The notes: a model not told the origin generated them from the sequence alone. A stretch of DNA of 64,000 nt from Micromonospora chokoriensis (GCF_900091505.1 NZ_LT607409.1:4092001-4156000), one strand, 5' to 3'; shown: positions 45,499 to 54,504, numbered from the stretch's first letter. Numbers and translations are program-made.

Positions 45499-45575
45499 AT
45501 CGTGACGGTGTCATGCCGCCGGAAGGTTGTCGACGACGGTTCCTCGCGACGCGCCGGGTCGCGTACCCTCTGCGC

Positions 45576-45995
45576 ATGGACCTTGATGATCTTCCGCTGG
45601 CCGAGTTCGCGTTCCCGGGGCCGCTGCGGGACGCGCTCGTGGGCGCGATCCTGTCCGGCGCGAAGACCTCGACGACGGGCCTGCTGGTCGGGTACGAGCG
45701 CGCGAACGAGCCACTGCCTGAGGTCGGTGAACTCTCCGCCGTGGTGGACTCCGCAGGCCGGCGGGTCGCGGTCATCGAACTGACCGAGGTACGGGTGATC
45801 CGTCTCGGGGACGTCGACCTGCGACACGCGCGGGACGAGGGGGAGGGCGACGAGTCCGTGGCGCAGTGGCGGGCGGGGCACGAGACGTTCTGGCACAGCG
45901 CGGAGCTCCGCGAGGAGTTGGGCGACCCCGACTTCACGGTGGACGACGACACGATGGTGGTGACCGAGCGCTTCCGGCTGGTGCACGTGGTCTGA
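45576..45995 (+). CDS. ASCH-domain protein
   Basis: A 139-residue protein of the ASCH (PUA-like) superfamily: AILSGAKTSTTGLL and LPEVGELSAVVDSAGRRVAVIELTEVRVI are typical, then the acidic HARDEGEGDES and WRAGHETFW. Relatives bind RNA or act as amidohydrolases on modified nucleosides. ATG 45576 is chosen since it gives the normal length. There are no membrane segments. Confidence 0.8.
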   Translation: MDLDDLPLAEFAFPGPLRDALVGAILSGAKTSTTGLLVGYERANEPLPEVGELSAVVDSAGRRVAVIELTEVRVIRLGDVDLRHARDEGEGDESVAQWRAGHETFWHSAELREELGDPDFTVDDDTMVVTERFRLVHVV

Positions 45996-46129
45996 GCGTT
46001 CCGGGCCGGGCTCACACTGGCGCGGTACAGCCTGTTGCCGGTCACGGCCATCGTGATCGGTGTGCAGGACCTGGCCGTTCGCTACCTGTGCTTCATCATC
46101 GGCGTCGGGATCTGGGGAGTCGTGGCTAG
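45996..46129 (+). pseudogene. Hydrophobic gene remnant interrupted by the mobile cassette
   Basis: Directly after the ASCH stop the same frame reads a hydrophobic sequence (LTLARYSLLPVTAIVIG, then YLCFIIGVGIWGVVAS) with no proper start codon. It is cut by the CTAG at which the IS701-like element begins. It may be the remains of a membrane protein gene. Confidence 0.3.
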
Positions 46130-46154
46130 TGCTCCAGCGGGAAATCCGTTATGG
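46130..46154 (+). repeat. Left terminal inverted repeat of the IS701-like cassette
   Basis: About 20 of the first 25 positions match the right end in inverse orientation, including blocks TCCAGC, GGA and ATCCGTT. CTAG immediately precedes it. Confidence 0.75.
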
Positions 46155-46188
46155 CCTGGTGCGGCGGTGTGGTCCTGTCCGTGAGCAT

Positions 46189-46293
46189 GGAGTAGACGCC
46201 CAGCGATGGCCTGGGCTGTTCGACGAGTTGGTGGAGGTGGTCGGGTGGCGTTTCAGCCGGCCGGAGCCCAGTCGGCGGTACCGGACTTCATGA
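46189..46293 (+). pseudogene. N-terminal fragment of an IS701-family transposase
   Basis: The 34 residues include WPGLFDELVEVVGWRFSRPEPSRRY, which matches the IS701-family opening of the form W..FDELxxxxxxRFxRVEPRRRAxxYLxGLL. It ends at a TGA at 46291. The lineage is judged from memory of the family. Confidence 0.65.
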
Positions 46294-46334
46294 CCTGCAC
46301 CGCTGCCGGCCAGAAACGGAATCTCCGCAGTCCG

Positions 46335-47321
46335 TCATCCGGGTAGGTGATCGCGGAGGAACTCGGCGATCACGGCCCGCGCGGCCTTGGCCTGCGGCAC
46401 CACCCCTGGCATGCTGAGGAACGCGTGCGTCGCCCCGGGATGTTCGGTGAGCTGCGCGGGTGTTCCGGCCTGGCGCAGCCGTTCGGCGTACAAACGTCCG
46501 TGATCGGCCACCGGGTCGAGTGTCGGCACCACCACGAGTGCAGGGGCCAGCCCGTTCAGGTCGTCGGCCTGCAGCGGCGACACCGCCCGAGCATCTGTTC
46601 CCGGCGGAACGGCCAGTCGTTGGAACAGCCGCATCTGTGGGATGGTCAGGGTCGGGCTGTGGGCGTGCCGGGTCATCGAGGCGTGGTCGAACGCGGTCTC
46701 AGTCAGATCGAGAGCGGGGTTGACCAATACCTGTGCCCGCAGGAGCAGGCCGGATCCTCTGACCCGGATGGCGGCCAGTGCGGCAATCGTCGCGCCGGTG
46801 CTTTCGCCGACCACCGCGGTCCGCGCCGGGTCGACTCCCCAGTCCGCGGCGTGCCGCACCAGGTGCCGCAGCACGTCCCAGCCGTCGTCGACGGCCGCCG
46901 TCAGAGGAGTCCCCGGAGCGAGGAGCCGGTGTTCGACCGAGACGACGACCGCCGGTAGCCGTACGGCGAGGTGGCTGTTCAACCAGTCGCTCTGCACCGC
47001 TGTACCAACGAACCCGCCGCCGTGCACGTGCAGCACGAGCGGCAGGTCGGTGCGTCCGTTGACGTGTTTGGTCGACGGCCGGTACACGCGGACCCGGACC
47101 CGACGGTCCGGCAGCGTCACCTCCTGCCACTGGATCGTGGCACCGCGGTCTGGGAATCCGGTGATCACGCGGATGAGCCGGGACGCCCGCTTGCGATTCT
47201 CCGCGTCGCGGAAGGCGATCAACTCCTCGGTCGTCAGCGTCAACCAGTCCCGCTCCTTCGCCAGAGCGTGCAGCACGCGGACACCCAGTGGTGGCCGTTC
47301 AGCACCCGTGACGTCGTTCAT
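46335..47321 (-). CDS. Alpha/beta-hydrolase fold esterase (HSL/lip family), cassette passenger
   Basis: A 328-residue hydrolase of the hormone-sensitive-lipase branch. The oxyanion motif HVHGGGFVG (about residues 102-110) precedes the nucleophile Ser in VVGESTGATIA (about 174-184). The likely Asp is in PTLDPVADHGR and the His in HPGATHAFL. The family hydrolyses short-chain esters. ATG 47321 gives MNDVTGAERPPLG; the longer open frame upstream overlaps the divergent promoter. It is divergent from a TetR gene that likely represses it, and both lie inside the IS701-like cassette. Composition is visibly less GC-rich than in the surrounding genes. Confidence 0.85.
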   Translation of the reverse strand: MNDVTGAERPPLGVRVLHALAKERDWLTLTTEELIAFRDAENRKRASRLIRVITGFPDRGATIQWQEVTLPDRRVRVRVYRPSTKHVNGRTDLPLVLHVHGGGFVGTAVQSDWLNSHLAVRLPAVVVSVEHRLLAPGTPLTAAVDDGWDVLRHLVRHAADWGVDPARTAVVGESTGATIAALAAIRVRGSGLLLRAQVLVNPALDLTETAFDHASMTRHAHSPTLTIPQMRLFQRLAVPPGTDARAVSPLQADDLNGLAPALVVVPTLDPVADHGRLYAERLRQAGTPAQLTEHPGATHAFLSMPGVVPQAKAARAVIAEFLRDHLPG

Positions 47322-47344
47322 GGCTCTCCTCGATCTCAGCGTTT

Positions 47345-47373
47345 CGATACTAGAGGTAGCGATACTGACAGTA
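47345..47373. promoter_or_regulatory. Operator region between cassette esterase and TetR gene
   Basis: CGATACT is repeated at 47345-47351 and 47360-47366, and TACTGACAGTA at 47363-47373 is a perfect 11-bp palindrome. The region is AT-rich with possible -10 sequences (CATAAT at 47375-47380). It is the natural binding site for the adjacent TetR protein. Confidence 0.55.
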
Positions 47374-47395
47374 GCATAATTGGTACCGTGTCGGC

Positions 47396-47956
47396 ATGAG
47401 GCCAGCGACTCCCTCCGCCAAGCCACTCGGGCGCCCACGCATCGGCATCGACGCCGCGGTCTTCGCCGCAACGCTGAACACGGTTCACCAACTGGGCTAC
47501 GCCGGCGCGACAATGGACCGCATCGCGGCAGCGGCAGGAGTTGCGAAGACGACGATCTACCGCCGCTGGGAGTCAAAGGGCGCGCTGATCGTGGACTGCC
47601 TCCTCGACGCGTTCGGTCCGCTGCCAATAGAGAGCGACGACCGCGTCGAGATCTTGACTTCGACCATCCGTTGGATCGCAGCGAAGATCGGCGAGCCGGG
47701 GGTCGCCGCGGCGTTCGCCGGCGTGTTCGTGGACGGCGTCAGCGATCGAGGCCTGCGCGAGGTCCTGTCCACTCGGTTCCAGGCCCCATACCTACGCACG
47801 CTTCAGGAAGCGTTGAACGAGCCCGAGAGTCGGGTCCTGCTCTTCATCGACACCGTGGTCGGCACCCTGCTCCACCGAATGGGCATGACCGGCGCGCCGA
47901 TGATCGACGCCGACACCACCGCACTGACGGAGATGGTTCTACGCCACTTCGGCTGA
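47396..47956 (+). CDS. TetR-family regulator, cassette passenger
   Basis: A 186-residue TetR regulator with helix-turn-helix TVHQLGYAGATMDRIAAAAGVAKTTIYRRWESKGALIVD (about residues 29-68) and a TetR_C_11-like ligand domain. It is divergent from the esterase (74 bp) with palindromic sites between, so it likely senses an esterase substrate or product and derepresses both. It ends 2 bp before the C-terminal transposase scrap. Confidence 0.87.
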   Translation: MRPATPSAKPLGRPRIGIDAAVFAATLNTVHQLGYAGATMDRIAAAAGVAKTTIYRRWESKGALIVDCLLDAFGPLPIESDDRVEILTSTIRWIAAKIGEPGVAAAFAGVFVDGVSDRGLREVLSTRFQAPYLRTLQEALNEPESRVLLFIDTVVGTLLHRMGMTGAPMIDADTTALTEMVLRHFG

Positions 47957-47958
47957 CG

Positions 47959-48224
47959 ATGCTCACTCGCCCCGGAGTCCTGGCGTGCTGGAGAGCGACC
48001 GCCGCCCACGCGTTCCTCGCCGCAGCGACAACGGCCAGCGCTGAAACACCAGACGGCCTGATCGCGATCACAGTCAACGAACTCCGCCGCCTGTTCCACG
48101 CCCTGATCATCGACCCTGCACGACGCGTCGCCTGGTCTGTTCACCGGAGGCGGCATCGAGCCACCGCCAAAACCAGCCACTACGCGCGGCAAGCCCTCAC
48201 TGAGCCCGACAACGGATCTCCTGC
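47959..48224 (+). pseudogene. C-terminal fragment of an IS701-family transposase
   Basis: The frame reads AAHAFLAAATTASAETPDGLIAITVNELRRLFHALI, then VAWSVHRRRHRATAKTSHYARQ, matching the conserved tail (HAFLA, then LTxNEIxRLF, then WSxWRRRHQAxAxxxHYxR) of actinobacterial IS701-family transposases. The catalytic core is absent from the window. Confidence 0.7.
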
Positions 48225-48231
48225 TGGAATA
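48206..48231 (-). repeat. Right terminal inverted repeat of the IS701-like cassette
   Basis: This is the inverted counterpart of 46130-46154, followed by CTAG at 48232-48235. It overlaps the end of the C-terminal transposase frame, as is normal for IS ends. Confidence 0.75.
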
Positions 48232-48268
48232 CTAGTGTTCGTAACCTGGGTCCGACAGACTGCGCGCT

Positions 48269-49066
48269 ATGGGTGATCGTTGGCGCCGGTGGGCGTGGGT
48301 TGCAGTCTTCGTCGTCGGGCTGGTCCTCTATCTGGCGGTGCTGCGGACCCTCGTCAGCACCAAGAATCCGAATTTCGTACCGGCGTTGATCCTGCTCGGG
48401 GCGACGCTGGTGCCCCTGACGTTCCTGACGTTCGCGCAGGCCCGCACCGGGCGGTGGCAGGTGCCGGCGTCGGTGTTGGTGACGTCGGCGTTCTTCGGTG
48501 GTGTGATCGGCACTGTCGTCGCCGGGACGCTGGAGTACGACACCCTGCGCGGCCTCGGCACGCTGCCCATGCTGTTCGTGGCGTTGATCGAGGAGTCGGC
48601 GAAGCTGATCGTGCCGGTGGTGCTGCTGTTCACGGTGGTGGCCCAGCATCGGCGTCGGGTTCCCTCGGACGGTCTGGTCATCGGTGTCGCCGCCGGCATG
48701 GGGTTCGCCGCGCTGGAGACGATGGGTTACGCGTTCAGCGCGCTGCTCAGTTCGCAGGGCAACATCGGTGCGGTGGAGCAGACGCTGTTCATCCGTGGGC
48801 TGACCGCGCCCGCCGGTCACACCGCCTGGACCGGGCTCACCGCGGGCGCGTTGTGGGCGTTGTTGGCCACGCCGAGCGCCCGGCGGTTGGTCGGGTTCAT
48901 CGGCACGTTCGTGGGTGTCGTCGTCCTGCACACCCTGTGGGACACGTTCACCGGATCGCTGGTCTTCGTCGTGGTGGCGCTCGTCAGCATCGGCTGGCTG
49001 TTCTGGGAGCTGCACCGCTACCGGACCTTCAACGACCACCCCGTCGGTGAGCTTCAGCCGAACTGA
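48269..49066 (+). CDS. PrsW-family intramembrane metalloprotease
   Basis: A 265-residue membrane protein with about eight hydrophobic segments and the PrsW motifs: FVALIEESAKLIVP (EExxK, about residues 108-121), GMGFAALETMGYAF and HTAWTGLTAGALW, with a further His in VVLHTLWDT. PrsW cleaves membrane-bound anti-sigma factors in Bacillus. ATG 48269 lies 33 bp from the right end of the mobile cassette, so its native promoter may have been displaced by insertion. Confidence 0.85.
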   Translation: MGDRWRRWAWVAVFVVGLVLYLAVLRTLVSTKNPNFVPALILLGATLVPLTFLTFAQARTGRWQVPASVLVTSAFFGGVIGTVVAGTLEYDTLRGLGTLPMLFVALIEESAKLIVPVVLLFTVVAQHRRRVPSDGLVIGVAAGMGFAALETMGYAFSALLSSQGNIGAVEQTLFIRGLTAPAGHTAWTGLTAGALWALLATPSARRLVGFIGTFVGVVVLHTLWDTFTGSLVFVVVALVSIGWLFWELHRYRTFNDHPVGELQPN

Positions 49067-49164
49067 CCATCGTCGTACTCCATGCCTCTTCCGGCCCGCA
49101 CGAAGGGTCGGGGGAGGCATGACTGTTCGTGATCCCGCTGCGACGCGGGCAGCACCTCGACTAA

Positions 49165-49193
49165 TGTCAGGCTGTTCACATTTGGTGTGATTA
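49165..49193 (+). promoter_or_regulatory. Operator-like sequence upstream of the formate dehydrogenase operon
   Basis: The sequence TGTCAGGCTGTTCACATTTG continues GTGTGATTA. It contains TCACA-5 bp-TGTGA. Nearly the same sequence occurs at 56278-56304 upstream of the OFA-type transporter gene. It lies 17 bp before the ATG at 49210 and overlaps the likely promoter. Confidence 0.65.
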
Positions 49194-49209
49194 GTCGGGA
49201 AGGTGCGCG

Positions 49210-52200
49210 ATGGGGGTGCCTCGTTGGATCGCCGGCTGGCCGGTCTACCGGCAGCTCACCGGCACCGACCCGCTCGGCCGGGGAGCGGCGGCCAAGTCCG
49301 CCGGATCCCGCGCGCTGACCGCCCGCACCGACACCGCCGACTCGATGGCCCGGTCCGTCTGCCCGTACTGCGCCGTCGGTTGTGGCCAACGGGTGTACGT
49401 GAAGGACGGGCAGGTCAGTCAGATCGAGGGCGACCCGGACAGCCCGATCTCGCGCGGGCGACTCTGCCCGAAGGGCTCGGCCAGCAAGAGTCTGGTGACG
49501 AGCCCACTGCGGCAGACCACGGTCCGCTACCGACGCCCGTACGGCACCGAGTGGGAGGACCTCGACCTCGACACGGCGATGAACATGATCGCCGATCGGG
49601 TGCTCGCCGCCCGGGACGAGACCTGGGAGGACGTCGACGCCGAAGGTCGGCCGCTGAACCGGACGCTGGGCATTTCCAGCCTGGGCGGGGCGACGCTGGA
49701 CAACGAGGAGAACTACCTCATCAAGAAGTTGTTCACCGCGATGGGGGCGCTCCAGATCGAGAACCAGGCCCGTATTTGACACTCCGCCACCGTCCCCGGT
49801 CTGGGGACCAGCTTCGGCCGTGGCGGCGCCACCCAGTTCCAGCAGGACCTGTCGAACTCCGACGTCATCGTCATCCAGGGTTCGAACATGGCCGAGGCAC
49901 ACCCGGTGGGCTTCCAGTGGGTGATGGAGGCCAAGCGTCGCGGCGCGAAGGTGTTCCACGTCGACCCACGGTTCACCCGCACCAGCGCGCTGGCCGACTC
50001 GTACCTGCCCATCCGGGCGGGCACCGACATCGCGCTGCTCGGCGGGGTGATCCGCTACATCCTGGACAACGAGCTGGACTTCCGGGAGTACGTGGTCTCC
50101 TACACCAACGCCGCGACGATCGTGACCGAGGAGTTCGCCGACACCGAGGACCTGCACGGGCTCTTCTCCGGCTTCCAGGAGGAGAACGCCTCGTACGACC
50201 AGACCAGTTGGCGCTACCAGGGCCACGGGCAGAACCAGACGACCCGGGACACCGAGACGCAGCGGGAGACCGGCGCCGGGCTGGAGCACGAGTCACACGG
50301 CGCCCCGGTCGGCGGCGAGACCGAGCGCGACGAGACGTTGCAGCACCCGCGCTGCGTCTACCAGATCCTGAAGCGGCACTACGCCCGCTACACCCCGGAG
50401 ATGGTGGAACGCGTCTGCGGCATCCCGCAGGAGAAGTTCCTCGAACTGGCGCAGGCCTGGACGGAGAACTCCGGTCGGGAGCGCACCGGGATGCTCGTCT
50501 ACTCGGTGGGGTGGACGCAGCACAGTGTGGGTGTGCAGTACATCCGCACGGGCGCGATCATCCAGTTGTTGTTGGGCAACATGGGTCGCCCGGGTGGTGG
50601 GGTGATGGCCCTGCGGGGGCATGCCAGCATCCAGGGTTCCACCGACATCCCGACGTTGTTCAACCTGTTGCCGGGTTACCTGCCGATGCCGCACCACGCC
50701 GAGCACCCGAGTTTCGACGAGTGGGTGGACAGCATCCGGCACCCGGGGCAGAAGGGTTTCTGGGGCAACGCGCGCACCTACGGCGTCAACCTGCTCAAGG
50801 CGTACTGGGGAGACGCCGCCACCGCCGACAACGACTTCTGCTACGGCTACCTGCCCCGGATGACCGGGGACCACGGCACCTACCAGCAGGTGCTCGACAT
50901 GATCGACGGGAAGGTCAAGGGGTACTTCCTGTTGGGGCAGAACCCGGCGGTCGGTTCGGCGCACGGCCGGGCGCAGCGGCTCGGCATGGCCAACCTCGAC
51001 TGGCTCGTGGTCCGGGACCTGTTCGAGATCGAGAGCGCCACGTTCTGGAAGAACGCGCCGGAGATCGAGACCGGCGAGATCGTCACGGAGGAGTGCCGTA
51101 CCGAGGTGTTCTTCCTGCCCGCCGCCTCGCACGTGGAGAAGGAGGGCACGTTCACCCAGACGCAGCGGTTGTTGCAGTGGCGGGAGAAGGCCGTCGAGCC
51201 GCCGGGCGACGCCCGCTCCGAGCTGTGGTTCTTCTACCACCTCGGCCGGATCGTCAGGGAACGGCTGGCGACGTCGACGCTGCCGCGCGACCGGGCGTTG
51301 CTCGACCTCACCTGGGACTACCCGACGCACGGTCCGCACGCGGAGCCGAGCGCCGAGGCGGTGCTGCGGGAGATCAACGGGTACGACGTGGCCACCGGCC
51401 GGCCACTGGCGTCGTTCACCGAGATGAAGGACGACGGCTCCACCGTCGGCGGTTGCTGGATCTACACCGGGGTGTACGCGGACGGCGTCAACCAGGCGGC
51501 CCGCCGCAAGCCCGGCGCGGAGCAGTCCCTGGTGGCGCCCGAGTGGGGTTGGGCGTGGCCGGCGAACCGGCGCATCCTGTACAACCGTGCCTCGGCCGAC
51601 CCGGACGGCAACCCGTGGTCCGAGCGCAAGCGTTACGTGTGGTGGGACGCGGACAAGGGCGAGTGGACCGGTTACGACGTGCCGGACTTCGAGAAGACCA
51701 AACCGCCGTCCTACCGGCCCGCGCACGACTCCTCGGGCGTGGCGGGAATCGCCGGCGACGACCCGTTCATCCTCCAGGGCGACGGCAAGGGCTGGCTGTA
51801 CGCGCCGACCGGCGTGCTCGACGGGCCGATGCCCACCCACTACGAGCCGGTCGAGTCCCCGGTGCGCAACCCGCTCTACCGGCAGCAGGCCAACCCGACC
51901 CGCAAGGTCTACACCCACCCGATCAACACGCTGAACCCGAGCCCGCCGGAGCCGTACAGCCAGGTGTTCCCGTACGTGTTCACGGTCAGCCGGCTCACCG
52001 AGCACCACACCGCGGGCGCGATGAGCCGGATGGTGTCGCCGCTGGCCGAGTTGCAGCCGGAGATGTTCGTCGAGGTGTCCCCGGAGTTGGCTGTCGAACG
52101 TGGCCTCACCCACCTGGGCTGGGCTCACCTGATCACCGCGCGTGCGGCCATCGAGGCGAGGGTGCTGGTGACGGACCGGCTCACCCCGTTGCGGGTGGAC

Positions 52201-52485
52201 GGCCGGGTCATCCATCAGGTGTGGTTGCCGTACCACTTCGGTTTCGAGGGTCTGGTGACCGGTGACTCGGCCAACGACCTGTTCGGCATCAGCCTGGATC
52301 CGAACGTGCTGATCCAGGAGAGCAAGGTCGGCACCTGCGACGTCCGGTCCGGGCGTCGCCCCAGAGGTGCGGAGCTGCTGGCGCTCCTCGTCGACTACCG
52401 GCGGCGCTCCGGTGACCTCAACCCGCACTATCCACCGATGGTCACGACCGACTCCGCGGACAGCGGCCCGGACCAGGAGGTCTGA
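49210..52485 (+). CDS. fdhA: Formate dehydrogenase alpha subunit with selenocysteine (in-frame TGA 49777-49779)
   Basis: The frame runs for 1091 residues if TGA 49777 is read as selenocysteine (residue 190). The context NQARI-TGA-HSATV matches the FdnG-type motif NQARV-U-HGPTV, and the protein continues GTSFGRGGATQFQQD, then EAHPVGFQWVMEAK. A SECIS-like hairpin follows. The 4Fe-4S motif CPYCAVGCGQ with a later Cys in GRLCPKG is at about residues 56-95. The enzyme oxidises formate to CO2 at a molybdopterin site. There is no twin-arginine signal at the N-terminus (MGVPRWIAGWPVYRQL), so it probably faces the cytoplasm, unlike E. coli FDH-N. Start ATG 49210 follows GGAAGG. The beta gene starts 4 bp after the stop. 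Confidence 0.9.
49792..49808 (+). promoter_or_regulatory. SECIS-like hairpin for selenocysteine insertion
   Basis: GTCCCC-GGTCT-GGGGAC folds into a 6-bp stem with loop GGTCT. Counting the T of TGA as position 1, T falls at 17 and the loop has G at 23 and T at 24, the same positions as the bulged U17 and loop G23/U24 recognised by SelB in E. coli fdhF. The numbers are from memory of that system. Confidence 0.75.
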
Positions 52486-52489
52486 CCCC

Positions 52490-53533
52490 ATGCCCCACAC
52501 CAATGCCCTGTACGGTCCGCTGGACCCGGCGCCGGACGCGGGTTACGAGAACGCGCCGCCGCGGATGGGGTTCTTCACCGACACGAGTGTGTGTATCGGT
52601 TGCAAGGCGTGTGAGGTGGCCTGCAAGGAGTGGAACGGTGTGCCGGAGAGCGGCCTGGACCTGCTCGGCATGTCGTACGACAACACGGGTGCGTTGACCG
52701 CGAACTCGTGGCGGCACGTGGCGTTCGTCGAGCAGCCCCGTCGTGCCGGGTTGGCAACCCCGGCGTTCGCGGGGGACCCGGACGGGCCCCCGGTCAGCCC
52801 GGTCACGGCGGCGGCCGGCGCGTTGACCAGCGCCCACACCGGCACCGATCCGGGCCTGTCCGCCGGCTCGCCCGAGGCGGCGGCCCGGATGTCGGCCGGC
52901 CCGGAGTTCCTGGGGATGCCGGGTGCGCAGCCGCCGGGTCGGGGCACCGGTGTCGAGGGGCGGACGGATTTCCGCTGGTTGATGATGTCGGACGTGTGCA
53001 AGCACTGCACGCATGCGGCGTGTCTGGATGTGTGTCCGACGGGGTCGTTGTTCCGGACGGAGTTCGGGACGGTGGTGGTGCAGGAGGACATCTGCAACGG
53101 GTGTGGGTACTGCATTTCCGCCTGTCCGTACGGGGTGATCGATCAGCGTAGGGGTGATGGTCGGGCGTGGAAGTGCACGTTGTGTTACGACCGGTTGGGT
53201 GCGGGGATGACGCCGGCGTGTGCGCAGGCGTGTCCGACGGAGTCGATCCAGTACGGGCCCCTGGACGAGTTGCGGGAGCGGGCTGCGGCCCGGGTGAACA
53301 CCCTGCACGAGCGGGGTGTGCCGGAGGCGCGGTTGTACGGGCACGACCCGAACGACGGCGTCGGCGGTGACGGGGCGTTCTTCCTGCTGCTCGACGAGCC
53401 CGAGGTGTACGGGTTGCCGCCGGACCCGGTCGTGACCACCCGGGACCTGCCGGCCATGTGGAAACACGCCGGGCTGGCCGCCCTGGCGATGACCGCCGCC
53501 ACCGTTGTCGCGTTCCTGGGCAGGCGGTCATGA
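52490..53533 (+). CDS. fdhB: Formate dehydrogenase beta subunit, 4Fe-4S ferredoxin type
   Basis: A 347-residue iron-sulfur subunit. The four cluster motifs are CIGCKACEVACKEWNG (about 29-44), CKHCTHAACLDVCPTG, CNGCGYCISACPYG and CTLCYDRLGAGMTPACAQACPT. An Ala/Pro/Gly-rich insertion (about residues 85-155) separates the first motif from the rest and is longer than in FdnH. A C-terminal helix (AGLAALAMTAATVVAFLG) anchors it in the membrane. It carries electrons from the alpha subunit to the membrane subunit. The gene ends in ATGA overlap with the next. Confidence 0.93.
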   Translation: MPHTNALYGPLDPAPDAGYENAPPRMGFFTDTSVCIGCKACEVACKEWNGVPESGLDLLGMSYDNTGALTANSWRHVAFVEQPRRAGLATPAFAGDPDGPPVSPVTAAAGALTSAHTGTDPGLSAGSPEAAARMSAGPEFLGMPGAQPPGRGTGVEGRTDFRWLMMSDVCKHCTHAACLDVCPTGSLFRTEFGTVVVQEDICNGCGYCISACPYGVIDQRRGDGRAWKCTLCYDRLGAGMTPACAQACPTESIQYGPLDELRERAAARVNTLHERGVPEARLYGHDPNDGVGGDGAFFLLLDEPEVYGLPPDPVVTTRDLPAMWKHAGLAALAMTAATVVAFLGRRS

Positions 53534-54495
53534 CCCGCGGCGGCGAGCACCTGACAGTGCCGGCGGCCGACTTCACCTCCTACTACGGCCGCCCGATCCT
53601 CAAACCGCCGGTGTGGAAGCGCGACATCGCCGGTTACCTGTTCACCGGTGGGCTCGCCGCCGGGGGAGCGCTGATCGGCGCGGGCGCCCAACTGACCGGC
53701 CGGCCCGCTCTGCGTCAGGTGGGGCGGTGGACGGCGCTCGGCGGCGTCACCGCCAGCGCGTACCTGCTGGTGCACGACCTCGGTCGACCGGCCCGGTTCC
53801 ACCACATGCTCCGGATCGCCAAGCTGACCTCGCCGATGTCGGTCGGCACCTGGATCCTCACCGCGTTCGGTCCGGCCGCCGGCGTGGCCGCGATCGCCGA
53901 GCTGGCGACCCGACTCCCCGACCACGGCGTGCTCGGTCTCGCCCGCCGCCTGGCCCCACCGGTCGGCGACATCGCCGGCCTGGCCGCCGCCGCCACCGCC
54001 CCGGCACTCGCCACGTACACCGGGGTGCTGCTCGCCGACACCGCCGTACCGGCGTGGCACGACGCGTACCCCTTCATGCCGTTCGTCTTCGGTGGCAGCG
54101 CGCTCGCCGCGGCCACCGGGGTCGGCCTCATCGCGGCGCCGGCTGCCCAGACCGCCCCGCTGCGGCGACTCGCGGTCGTCGCGGCGACCGTCAAGTACGC
54201 CGGCGGTCGCCGGATGGAGCGGTTGGGCCTGACCGGTGAGCCCTACCGGCAGGGACGCAGCGGTCGTCTGGTCCGGGCGGGTGACGTGCTGCTCGGCGTG
54301 GGCACCGTCGCCGCGCTGTTCAGCCGGCGCAGCCGGGTTCTGTCGGCGATCTCCGGCGCCGCCCTCGTGGCATCGTCGGTCGCCACCCGGTTCGGCATCT
54401 TCGAGGCCGGCCGGGTGTCGGCCCGCGATCCGAAGTACACGGTCGTGCCACAACGGGAGCGACTCGACGAGAAGCGGTCGACCACTGAGCACTGA
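53530..54495 (+). CDS. NrfD/PsrC-like membrane subunit of formate dehydrogenase
   Basis: A 321-residue membrane protein with seven to eight hydrophobic segments and the NrfD-type motifs VWKRDIAGYLFTGGLAAGGALIGAG, LVHDLGRPARFHHMLRIAKLTSPMSVGTW and TYTGVLLADTAVPAW. It takes electrons from FdhB to the quinone pool. Most FDH-N/O enzymes use a cytochrome b gamma subunit instead; NrfD types need no heme. ATG 53530 overlaps fdhB by 4 bp. Confidence 0.88.
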   Translation: MTRGGEHLTVPAADFTSYYGRPILKPPVWKRDIAGYLFTGGLAAGGALIGAGAQLTGRPALRQVGRWTALGGVTASAYLLVHDLGRPARFHHMLRIAKLTSPMSVGTWILTAFGPAAGVAAIAELATRLPDHGVLGLARRLAPPVGDIAGLAAAATAPALATYTGVLLADTAVPAWHDAYPFMPFVFGGSALAAATGVGLIAAPAAQTAPLRRLAVVAATVKYAGGRRMERLGLTGEPYRQGRSGRLVRAGDVLLGVGTVAALFSRRSRVLSAISGAALVASSVATRFGIFEAGRVSARDPKYTVVPQRERLDEKRSTTEH

Positions 54496-54504
54496 ACGGA
54501 TCGG

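Larger units (their letters stand above)
46130..48231. mobile_element. Non-autonomous IS701-like cassette carrying an esterase and a TetR gene
   Basis: The element is flanked by CTAG at 46126-46129 and 48232-48235, a fit to the 4-bp YTAR target duplication of IS701-group elements. Its ends are imperfect inverted repeats: 46130-46154 begins TGCTCCAGCGGGAAATCCGTT, and the complement of 48206-48231 begins TATTCCAGCAGGAGATCCGTT. Transposase survives only as an N-terminal scrap (46189-46293) and a C-terminal scrap (47959-48224), both on the plus strand. Between them lie a minus-strand esterase and a plus-strand TetR gene. The arrangement resembles a mobile insertion cassette that would need transposase supplied in trans. 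Confidence 0.75.

Noticed and set aside
49777..49779. Treating the TGA as a real stop, making the formate dehydrogenase a pseudogene
   Set aside because: The frame continues with full conservation, the position is the known selenocysteine site, and a SECIS-like hairpin follows.
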